Shown here one piece after another: positions 9,015-14,771 of a stretch of 46,355 bases of DNA. Positions within the stretch are counted from its first letter, which is position 1. Each line of letters begins with the position of its first letter. A model generated the notes under the pieces. It saw only the letters and a program-made list of their open reading frames with translations, was not told the origin of the DNA and ran no database searches. Both the position numbers and the translations under genes were made by a program. This DNA comes from Pseudomonas sp. GM84. GTDB taxonomy: Bacteria; Pseudomonadota; Gammaproteobacteria; Pseudomonadales; Pseudomonadaceae. The stretch lies in assembly GCF_000282535.1 (NCBI RefSeq), contig NZ_AKJC01000006.1, positions 1 to 46,355 of the forward strand, given 5' to 3'.

Positions 9015-9671
9015 ATGAACAAAGCCCCCGAAATGCTCAAAGACCGCATCCTTGAAAGGCGCACCGCCCTGGGCCTGAGCCAGCAGCAGCTGGCTGACAA
9101 GGCAGGCGTCAGCCAGGTGACCATCCAGCACCTCGAGAGTGGGAGAAATGCCACGTCGAAGAAGCTGCTGGAAATCGCCAGAGCCTTGGGAGTAACGGCT
9201 GAGTGGCTGGCCTCAGGGAACGGTCAGCCGCGCGCGGAAAGCAACGTTGTCGGGACCGATGTACAACCCGAGTCGTTCCGCTACCCGGTTATCAGTTGGG
9301 TTGCAGCAGGCGCTTGGGCCGAGGCAGTCGAACCCTTCCCGCCTGGGTTTTCCGATCGGTACGAGATGTCCGATTACAACTCCAAGGGCACCGCCTTCTG
9401 GCTCGAAGTGAAAGGTGACTCCATGACCTCACCGGTCGGGACCAGCATCACGGAAGGGATGCTTATCCTGGTGGACACCGAAGCCGAGGCCTACCCAGGC
9501 AAACTGGTCATTGCAAAACTGGCAGACAGCAACGAAGCGACCTTCAAGAAGCTTGTGGAGGACGGCGGCAGGCGATTCCTGAAGCCTTTGAACCCTGCGT
9601 ATCCGATGGAAATGTGCATGGAAGGTTGTCGTATTGTCGGGGTCGTGGTCAGAGCCATGATCAAGCTGTAA
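9015..9671 (+). CDS. S24-family self-cleaving HTH repressor (LexA/CI/PrtR-like)
   Basis: A 218-residue phage-type repressor. Residues about 7-65 form an XRE helix-turn-helix (GLSQQQLADKAGVSQVTIQ). The C-terminal half is an S24 autoprotease: cleavage site Ala98-Gly99 in WVAAGAW, catalytic Ser136 in VKGDSMT and catalytic Lys178 in ATFKKL, so RecA-stimulated self-cleavage after DNA damage is expected. PrtR of pyocin clusters and lambda CI work this way. The ATG at 9015 is preferred, because an upstream ATG would place the operator inside the coding region. No integrase, tail or lysis genes follow; the likely target is the PL7 promoter 1.1 kb downstream, whose operators match the one before this gene. 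Confidence 0.9.
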   Translation: MNKAPEMLKDRILERRTALGLSQQQLADKAGVSQVTIQHLESGRNATSKKLLEIARALGVTAEWLASGNGQPRAESNVVGTDVQPESFRYPVISWVAAGAWAEAVEPFPPGFSDRYEMSDYNSKGTAFWLEVKGDSMTSPVGTSITEGMLILVDTEAEAYPGKLVIAKLADSNEATFKKLVEDGGRRFLKPLNPAYPMEMCMEGCRIVGVVVRAMIKL

Positions 9672-9688
9672 CCGCCGTCGCCCCCAAG

Positions 9689-9717
9689 AAGCCCGGCCTC
9701 ATACGCCGGGCTTTTTT
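9689..9717 (+). terminator. Terminator of the repressor gene
   Basis: AAGCCCGGC and GCCGGGCTT form a 9-bp stem with a 7-nt loop and a T6 tail, 17 bp after the repressor stop. It separates the repressor from the LexA-boxed gene. Confidence 0.85.
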
Positions 9718-9807
9718 CGTCCGATGAAAAATGAATGCTAGAAAAGTTTACCTGTAAGCGATGTTTACACAGGCGTGCTGCTTGATAGTTTCCTACATAA
9801 CGGATAA

Positions 9808-9823
9808 CTGTATATATGTACAG
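9808..9823. promoter_or_regulatory. LexA (SOS) box
   Basis: CTG-TATATATGTA-CAG matches the gammaproteobacterial LexA consensus CTG-N10-CAG with the AT alternation in the centre; only one G interrupts it. It lies 18 bp upstream of the ATG of the DUF1654-type gene, where LexA binding would block transcription. Confidence 0.85.
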
Positions 9824-9841
9824 CACACGGAGTTTTCGCAC

Positions 9842-10090
9842 ATGCTGCCCCTCACCTTCTCACATTCACCTTCTCGCTCCTTCGAGCGCCTCGGACACCG
9901 CATACAGCTGGCAATCGCTTCGCCGCATGTCCAGAAGCGGCAATTCATCGAGGTGGAACCGAACCCCGACGAGACGCTCGATGACTGGCAGCGGCTGCTT
10001 GCCGACCTGGAAGACACCCATGGCGTCCGGATTGAGCGCCTGGCCTCTGGGCGGATCCGCATAGGCTGGCGTGACTTCACGGAGGCTTGA
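9842..10090 (+). CDS. DUF1654-family protein, SOS-boxed
   Basis: An 82-residue protein resembling DUF1654, a family common in Pseudomonas genomes and phages. Matching features are the opening SFERLGHRIQLAI, the middle LDDWQRLLADLEDTHGV and the final IRIGWRDF. No biochemical function is known to me. The ATG at 9842 lies after the LexA box; the frame extends upstream through the box and cannot be coding there. It sits between the S24 repressor and the PL7-like gene, all in the same direction, but has its own promoter region and terminator. The LexA box predicts induction by DNA damage. Confidence 0.75.
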   Translation: MLPLTFSHSPSRSFERLGHRIQLAIASPHVQKRQFIEVEPNPDETLDDWQRLLADLEDTHGVRIERLASGRIRIGWRDFTEA

Positions 10091-10093
10091 TCG

Positions 10094-10120
10094 ATGCCCG
10101 CATCCCGCGGGCATTTTTTT
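10094..10120 (+). terminator. Terminator of the DUF1654 gene
   Basis: ATGCCCGC and GCGGGCAT form an 8-bp stem with loop ATCCC and a T7 tail, starting 4 bp after the stop codon. Confidence 0.85.
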
Positions 10121-10130
10121 GAGCCGAATT

Positions 10131-10144
10131 ATAACTTGAGTTAT
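10131..10144. promoter_or_regulatory. Operator O1 of the PL7 promoter
   Basis: ATAAC-TTGA-GTTAT, the first of three sites whose starts are exactly 24 bp apart. It abuts the -35 hexamer; its last base is the first T of TTGACA. Confidence 0.75.
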
Positions 10145-10171
10145 TGACACCCTCAAAACTCAAGTTATGAT
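10144..10171 (+). promoter_or_regulatory. Sigma-70 promoter of the PL7-like gene
   Basis: Consensus TTGACA is followed after 16 bp by TATGAT. The predicted start is near 10178. The promoter is near-consensus and would be strong when free, and three operator-like dyads overlap or flank it. Confidence 0.8.
10155..10168. promoter_or_regulatory. Operator O2 of the PL7 promoter
   Basis: AAAAC-TCAA-GTTAT lies in the spacer and enters the -10 hexamer. One arm deviates by one base from the ATAAC-N4-GTTAT consensus. Confidence 0.75.
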
Positions 10172-10178
10172 GAAATCC

Positions 10179-10192
10179 ATAACACAGGTTAT
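10179..10192. promoter_or_regulatory. Operator O3 of the PL7 promoter
   Basis: ATAAC-ACAG-GTTAT sits at the predicted transcription start. With O1 and O2 it gives starts at 10131, 10155 and 10179. Confidence 0.75.
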
Positions 10193-10217
10193 CAACCGCA
10201 ACGAAGAATCACCGCCG

Positions 10218-10337
10218 ATGCAACACCACCGCCCTGTCGCCAGTAGCGAGGCCGGGAGAACGATGCGGAGCACGCATCTCATCAAGGCAGCCAATCCAGG
10301 CACCTCGATAATCTTTATCAGGAGACTCACCCCATGA
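10218..10337 (+). CDS. Possible 39-codon leader ORF coupled to the PL7-like gene
   Basis: An ATG frame of 39 codons in the long 5' leader of the PL7 message, ending in TGA that overlaps the downstream ATG (ATGA). The peptide starts MQHHRPVASSEAGR and ends in a basic, hydrophobic tail (IIFIRRLTP). A weak GAAG precedes it. The overlap suggests translational coupling, but the frame may be accidental. Confidence 0.3.
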   Translation: MQHHRPVASSEAGRTMRSTHLIKAANPGTSIIFIRRLTP

Positions 10338-11008
10338 CCGTAAACATCGACGACCTCACGATTACGACCCCCGTACCCACTTCATCCACCAATCCCGTCG
10401 CCCTGGAGCTCAGCGGGGCCGAGGCCATCGCACAGCTTCCAGACATCGTGACCGTGCTGGCCGATGGGTCCATTCAATTCACAGCCCCCACCAAGGGCGC
10501 TTCGAGCAAGAGCACTCACCGCACGCGGTGTGAATGGAAAGAGCCGGTGTACTGGTCGTTGGCGAGCGCCGATGAACACATCAACTTGCAGGAGATGACG
10601 CTCACCAAGGTCAACGCCGCGCAGAAGGTCGTCATCTCGCAATTGCACGTGAAGGACGACGACAGCCCGCCCGTGAAAGTCCTCTGGAGCAAAGGCAATA
10701 TCACCCTGGGCTTTCGCAAGACGTTCAACCAGCCGGACCCGGTGAACACGACGCTGCTCAAAGGTGTGCCACTCGGGGCGAAATTCAAGGTAACCATCCG
10801 AGTACTTGCCTCGGGCGCCTTGACTGTCACCGCCGAGTGCAATGGCCATGCCGCGTCGTCGGGCCGGCTGGAGATGGATAGCTCGTGGCGATCATCAGTG
10901 CTGAATTTCCACGGCGGCGTGTACAACCAGATCGACTACACCAGCGCCACTGCGGCTGACGATGGCTCGATCTGCATCATCAGCAGACTCTCGCTGACCC
11001 ACGGCTAG
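10334..11008 (+). CDS. Polysaccharide lyase family 7 (alginate-lyase 2)-like protein, no signal peptide
   Basis: A 224-residue protein that resembles PL7 lyases, which cleave alginate-type uronates by beta-elimination. The three PL7 signatures are recognisable: R65-C-E-W-K-E in place of RSELRE, S-Q103-L-H105 in place of QIH, and FHGGVY197NQ in place of YFKAGVYNQ. The key Arg, Gln, His and Tyr are therefore kept, and the spacing resembles the leaderless Pseudomonas enzyme PA1167 as I recall it. The N-terminus (MTVNIDDLTITTP) has no signal peptide, so the protein would be cytosolic unless released by lysis. It has a near-consensus promoter under three repressor operators. The first motif is diverged, so substrate and activity are uncertain. 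Confidence 0.75.
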   Translation: MTVNIDDLTITTPVPTSSTNPVALELSGAEAIAQLPDIVTVLADGSIQFTAPTKGASSKSTHRTRCEWKEPVYWSLASADEHINLQEMTLTKVNAAQKVVISQLHVKDDDSPPVKVLWSKGNITLGFRKTFNQPDPVNTTLLKGVPLGAKFKVTIRVLASGALTVTAECNGHAASSGRLEMDSSWRSSVLNFHGGVYNQIDYTSATAADDGSICIISRLSLTHG

Positions 11009-11018
11009 ATCCCGCCAT

Positions 11019-11074
11019 AAAGAAAAACCCCGCAGACGTTAGTCTGCGGGGTTTTCGAATGGTGAAGGCCGAGG
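11019..11074. repeat. Direct repeat of the tRNA-Cys 3' end and terminator (copy 1)
   Basis: These 56 bp match 25679-25734 with three mismatches. Copy 2 there covers the terminator and last 12 nt of the intact tRNA-Cys. The shared block is longer than a terminator alone, so it could be a duplicated attachment-type sequence. Confidence 0.75.
11024..11055. terminator. Bidirectional terminator after the PL7-like gene
   Basis: AAAACCCCGCAGAC and GTCTGCGGGGTTTT form a 14-bp perfect stem with loop GTTA, A-rich on one side and T-rich on the other. It serves the PL7 gene from the left and can stop leftward transcription from the right. Confidence 0.9.
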
Positions 11075-11098
11075 GTATTCCCTTCAGCTCCCTCGGCC
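11066..11098 (-). pseudogene. Collapsed tRNA-Cys remnant (acceptor stem only)
   Basis: On the minus strand GGCCGAG and CTCGGCC, the two acceptor halves of tRNA-Cys, stand 17 nt apart, followed by T as discriminator and then the same terminator as the intact tRNA-Cys gene. The D, anticodon and T arms are missing. It could be a decayed tRNA or one end of an old insertion; a chance hairpin is less likely because of the shared flank. Confidence 0.5.
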
Positions 11099-11106
11099 CG
11101 CGTTGA

Positions 11107-11310
11107 TCAGTGGGTTGAACCAAGACGACTGTTGCCGCGAGGACCGGCCAAGGCCCAGATGATCAGACCAATCACTGGAAGAAATGCAATAAGCGCTACC
11201 CAGAGTACTTTCTTCATGGTTTCGCTATTGCTTCTCACCACATTGATGATCGCCCAGATATCCAGGACAAAAATGGCGAAGGCGATCAAGTTGTATAAGA
11301 AAGAGCCCAT
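11107..11310 (-). CDS. PLDc_N-domain small membrane protein
   Basis: A 67-residue protein with two transmembrane helices (YNLIAFAIFVLDIWAIINVV and VLWVALIAFLPVIGLIIWAL). The second helix with the LPVIGLIIWALAGPRG ending is the pattern of the short PLDc_N (phospholipase D N-terminal) membrane module, which is often found alone in bacteria without the nuclease domain. Its role is unknown. I prefer the ATG at 11310 to a GTG two codons upstream. It faces the PL7 gene with the bidirectional terminator between them. Confidence 0.75.
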   Translation of the reverse strand: MGSFLYNLIAFAIFVLDIWAIINVVRSNSETMKKVLWVALIAFLPVIGLIIWALAGPRGNSRLGSTH

Positions 11311-11424
11311 GGACACACTCCAGCGTTAATGAGATTGCCGGTCAGAATAGCAAAGGTATTGGGAAACCCTTGCTCGCCGAGATCAACTTATCTTGCCCGT
11401 TACTCAGCGATCAGCGTGATCCAT

Positions 11425-11512
11425 GTGGGAGCGGGCTTGCCCCGCGAAACAGGCAGTGCAGAGCATGGCGCCGGCTTCGCCGGTGTTCGCGGGACAAGCC
11501 CGCTCCTACAGG
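11425..11512. repeat. Inverted pair of REP elements
   Basis: GTGGGAGCGGGCTTGCCCCG at the left and its near mirror ending in CAAGCCCGCTCCTACAGG at the right enclose a GCCGGCTTCGCCGG stem. This is the REP layout common between genes in P. putida-group genomes. The gap 11311-11605 holds nothing else I can identify. Confidence 0.8.
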
Positions 11513-11605
11513 AGTCGCGTCAGCTTTTAGAAATTGAGCAAGACAGTTGCTCCCACAACGTCAGCGGCGCATGTACGCCCTTTGTTTTGTACGCGCAAGC
11601 GCAGC

Positions 11606-12940
11606 TCACTTCGCCTGGCCGCGGTCCAACGCCTCTGCCACGGCATTCACGAACACCGCCTGTTCGTCATACAACGAACTCGGCGTTTCGGCGTTCTTCC
11701 AGGTCGACCACTGCACCACCACCAGGCGCTCGGCCGGGTTGATGGCAATGGTCTGGCCGAAGATCCCCAGCGCCCAGAACGTCTGGTCGCTGTTCGCCGT
11801 TTTCTTCGGCTCGGCCTTGGCATCCGGCGCCGGCGCGTTGTACCACCACTGGTAGCCGTATTGCCCGTTCGGCGCGGCGGCGGTCACCGAACCTTTGGCC
11901 TGGGTCCAGTGCGTGGAGCGCGCAATCCAGTCATCCGGCAGCAGCTTTTCACCGCCGGGCAACTGGCCGCCGCTCAGCACGAACTGGCCGAAGCGGCCCC
12001 AGTCGCGCAGGGTGGCGTTGAAACCGTGGCCGCCCATGTCGACCTTGCCGGACACCAGCGCGTGCCACACACCGTCCTGCTGCATGCCATAGCGGCTCCA
12101 GACCTGGTTCTCCAGGTACTTGGCGATGGTCTGCCCCGTGGCGTTTTCCAGCACGCGGCCCACCAGCCAGGCGCCGCCGGTGTTGTACGACCAGACCTCG
12201 CCAGGCTTGACCCCCGGCTTGCGCTTCACCGAGCGCACCAGGTTGAGCACGCACTGGTACGGGTCGGGCTTGGCTTCGCACTGGGTCATGTGCGAGAAGT
12301 CGGAATCCTTCGACGCGTAGTTCTCGTCCCAGACCACCCCGGAGGTGTGCTGCATCAGCTGGTGCAGGGTCACGTCTTCCCAGGCGCTGCCTTTGAGTTC
12401 GGGGACGTACTGGGTGATCTTGTCGTCCACCGACTTGATCTTGCCTTCCTTGAGGGCCACGCCCACCAGCACGCTGACCACCGACTTGGCCACCGAGCGT
12501 GATGTCCACAGCGTTTGCGCGGTGTTGCCTTGCGCGTAGTGCTCGTAGGCCACCTTGCCATCCTTGAGCACCAGCAGGCCGGTCACGCTCTGGTTGTGCA
12601 GGTAGTCGGCAAGGCCCTGGGGCTTGCCATCCAGGGTGTAGCGCACATCGGCGAGTGTGTGGTCGGCTGCAGGCAGCGGGTACGGCTTGGCGCCGTGGAT
12701 GCTGAAGACGTCGCCGCCGTACAGGCGGTAGGTGTTGCGAAAACCTACCACGCGGGTTGCCTGGTCCCAGGTGAGCATGTCCTTGGGGGCGGGCAGCACC
12801 TTGTCGAAGGGTTGCGGGCACGTCTGCAGCCCGGGCACGCCGCACGGCCCCTTGGCGTCGTCGGCATGCGCCGCGCCGGTCATGGCGGCCAGCACGGACA
12901 GCACGGTGAACGATCGTTTTATTGTTGGTATCGCCAGCAT
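11606..12940 (-). CDS. Secreted beta-lactamase-fold serine hydrolase (NylB-like)
   Basis: A 444-residue hydrolase with an N-terminal signal peptide (FTVLSVLAAMTGAAHA). The active-site pair is S149-V-A-K152 (SxxK of class C beta-lactamase/esterase folds), and Tyr252 in WSYNTGG is the likely third residue. The overall motif order (LMQHTSGVVWDE, GHGFNATLRDWGRFGQ, YGYQWWYN) resembles the 6-aminohexanoate-dimer hydrolase (NylB) group more than true beta-lactamases. Several Cys (GPCGVPGLQTCP, CEAKPDPYQC) suggest disulphides in the periplasm. The ATG at 12940 opens the signal peptide. It is divergent from a LysR gene, with a long dyad between them. Substrate unknown. Confidence 0.85.
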   Translation of the reverse strand: MLAIPTIKRSFTVLSVLAAMTGAAHADDAKGPCGVPGLQTCPQPFDKVLPAPKDMLTWDQATRVVGFRNTYRLYGGDVFSIHGAKPYPLPAADHTLADVRYTLDGKPQGLADYLHNQSVTGLLVLKDGKVAYEHYAQGNTAQTLWTSRSVAKSVVSVLVGVALKEGKIKSVDDKITQYVPELKGSAWEDVTLHQLMQHTSGVVWDENYASKDSDFSHMTQCEAKPDPYQCVLNLVRSVKRKPGVKPGEVWSYNTGGAWLVGRVLENATGQTIAKYLENQVWSRYGMQQDGVWHALVSGKVDMGGHGFNATLRDWGRFGQFVLSGGQLPGGEKLLPDDWIARSTHWTQAKGSVTAAAPNGQYGYQWWYNAPAPDAKAEPKKTANSDQTFWALGIFGQTIAINPAERLVVVQWSTWKNAETPSSLYDEQAVFVNAVAEALDRGQAK

Positions 12941-12949
12941 GGGCGGCTC

Positions 12950-12979
12950 CTCGTAAGGCGTGGAAGTACGCCTTGCGAG
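12950..12979. promoter_or_regulatory. Long inverted repeat in the hydrolase/LysR divergent region
   Basis: CTCGTAAGGCGT and ACGCCTTGCGAG are 12-bp arms with one mismatch around a 6-bp centre, directly upstream of the hydrolase start. It may be the operator of the divergent LysR or a hairpin in the 5' leader. Confidence 0.5.
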
Positions 12980-13061
12980 TGTCGAGAAGTTGCGGGGAGC
13001 GGAAAAGCACAATAAATTTTCAGCCGCTATTAAAAAAACTTACAGCTCAGGATGTTCACCC

Positions 13062-13961
13062 ATGGCGATTGACCGGCTCCCACCACTGAATGCCGTGCGC
13101 GCCTTCGAGGCGGCCGCGCGTTTGGGCAGTTACGTGGCGGCGGCCCGCGCGCTGCACGTCACTCAGCCCGCGATTGGCCGGCACGTGAAAATCCTCGAAG
13201 ACTGGCTGGGCGTGCGCCTGCTCGACCGTTCACCACGGGGCGTCAGCCTGACCCAGGACGGTGCCCACTATTACCAGGCGGTGTCCGAGTCGCTGCAGCT
13301 GCTGGCAGACGCCGGCATGCGCTGCGGGCGGCGCAGTGCCGAGCGCTGGTTGCGCATCCTGTGTGTGCCGGCGTTCGCTTCGCGCTGGCTGACGCCGCAC
13401 ATCGAGGTACTGCGTGCGCTACGGCCGGAGCTGAAGATTGCCATCGAACCCAACGCCACCTTCACCAGCGTCGATGCCCGCCAGGCCGACCTGGCCATCG
13501 CCTACGGCTTGCCCGGGGAGTTGTCTGGCGTGCGCGAGGTGTTGATCCGCCCCGAAGTGTTTGCCGTGTGCTCCCCGGCCTACCGGGCGCAGTTGCCCGA
13601 GCATTTGTCCGTTCGCGACTTGCCTCGCTGCAAGCTGATCCATGTCGACGACGGCAACTGGTGGAGCAGCTGGTTTGCCGCCCAAGGCGTCAGGGTGAGG
13701 GCCAAGGCCGATGCATCGCACCTGAGCAACGACATCGTGCTTAACCTGGCGCAGAGCGGGCACGGGATTGCCTTGGCCACCGAGGTGCTGGTCGGGCGCG
13801 AACTGGAGGCGGGAAGCCTGGTGCGCTGTGTGGCGCAGGGCGTGCCGCTGGAGAGCTACCAGGTGCTCGCGCCTTCGCAGATGCTAAGTGAAGATGCGCT
13901 GTGGTTCATCGAGTGGCTGCGGGCGAGCCTGCGCGACGCCTACCCCGCAGCCGTGGTGTAA
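13062..13961 (+). CDS. LysR-family regulator (GcvA-like), divergent from the serine hydrolase
   Basis: A 299-residue LysR-type transcription factor. The winged HTH is at residues 5-65 (PPLNAVRAFEAAARLGSYVA, VTQPAIGRHVKILEDWLGVR), and the effector domain follows with IAYGLPGELSG and a C-terminal GHGIALATEVLVGRELEAG. The N-terminus is of the GcvA/AmpR type (PPLNAVRAFEAAARLGS). AmpR-type proteins often regulate a divergent beta-lactamase gene, and here the divergent gene has a beta-lactamase fold, although it is not a true AmpC. The ATG at 13062 is where the conserved HTH start falls; the open frame upstream is leader. Tail to tail with the DJ-1-like gene. Confidence 0.9.
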   Translation: MAIDRLPPLNAVRAFEAAARLGSYVAAARALHVTQPAIGRHVKILEDWLGVRLLDRSPRGVSLTQDGAHYYQAVSESLQLLADAGMRCGRRSAERWLRILCVPAFASRWLTPHIEVLRALRPELKIAIEPNATFTSVDARQADLAIAYGLPGELSGVREVLIRPEVFAVCSPAYRAQLPEHLSVRDLPRCKLIHVDDGNWWSSWFAAQGVRVRAKADASHLSNDIVLNLAQSGHGIALATEVLVGRELEAGSLVRCVAQGVPLESYQVLAPSQMLSEDALWFIEWLRASLRDAYPAAVV

Positions 13962-13986
13962 CACATTCAGCGACATGGCACGGTGG

Positions 13987-14673
13987 CTACTCGCGCGAAA
14001 GCCGCTTGAGCAGTGCCTTGGCCACACCCTCCGACGAGGCAGGGTTCTGTCCGGTGATCAGATGGCCGTCCTCGACCACATGACTCGCCCAGTCTGCAGC
14101 CTTGGAATACTCGCCACCCTTGCTTTTGAGCATGTCCTCGACCAGAAACGGCACCACCTGGGTCAGCCCGACGGCGTCTTCCTCGCTGTTGGCGAAACCG
14201 GTCACTTTCTTGCCCTTGACCACTGGATGGCCATCCGGTGCATTGACGTGCTTGAACACGCCCGGTGCATGGCAGACGGCGGCAATCGGCTTGTTGGATG
14301 CGTAAAAAGCTTCCAGCAGCGTTTTCGAATCGTTGTCCTCGGCCAGGTCCCACAGCGGCCCATGGCCACCGGGATAGAACACGGCATCGAAGTTGTACGG
14401 GTCGATTTCGCTCAGCGGTACCGTGTCGGCCAGCGCCATCTGCCCTTCGGTGTCAGCGCGAAAACGCCGGGTGGCATCGGTCTGCGCGTCGTCCTCGTCG
14501 CTCTTCGGGTCCAGGGGTGGCTGGCCGCCCTTGGGCGAGGCCAGGGTGACGTCGGCGTTGGCATCGATGAACACGTAGTAAGGGGCGGCGAACTCTTCCA
14601 GCCAAAAGCCGGTTTTCTTGCCGGTATCACCCAACTGATCGTGGGATGTCAGCACCATCAGGATCTTTTTCAT
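13987..14673 (-). CDS. DJ-1/PfpI-family protein, Hsp31-like (glyoxalase III type)
   Basis: A 228-residue type 1 glutamine-amidotransferase-like protein. The nucleophile elbow is AAVCHAPGVF with Cys134 followed by His135, and the upstream acid is Glu26/27 in GFWLEEFAAPY. FYPGGHGPLWDLAED is the oxyanion loop of the Hsp31 branch, whose members convert methylglyoxal to lactate without glutathione or act as holding chaperones. It is longer than simple DJ-1 proteins because of the insertion near residues 50-90, as in Hsp31. Upstream lies a LysR gene in the same direction, 98 bp away. Confidence 0.88.
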   Translation of the reverse strand: MKKILMVLTSHDQLGDTGKKTGFWLEEFAAPYYVFIDANADVTLASPKGGQPPLDPKSDEDDAQTDATRRFRADTEGQMALADTVPLSEIDPYNFDAVFYPGGHGPLWDLAEDNDSKTLLEAFYASNKPIAAVCHAPGVFKHVNAPDGHPVVKGKKVTGFANSEEDAVGLTQVVPFLVEDMLKSKGGEYSKAADWASHVVEDGHLITGQNPASSEGVAKALLKRLSRE

Positions 14674-14771
14674 CAGAACCAGTCCTCCAAGTGTGAATGG
14701 CAGCGCGCCGTTCGCCCTGCATTACTGTGGGAGGTCGCCGCAGGGCAGACGTTCCCTGCGCCGGCGTGTTT

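Noticed and set aside
11534..12502. Long His/Gly-rich open frame on the + strand across the serine hydrolase gene
   Set aside because: It is the antisense shadow of a clear, high-GC hydrolase gene; no domain and odd composition.
12960..13061. N-terminal extension of the LysR gene and similar extensions at other genes
   Set aside because: The extra residues precede the conserved HTH start, lack family likeness and overlap the promoter region.
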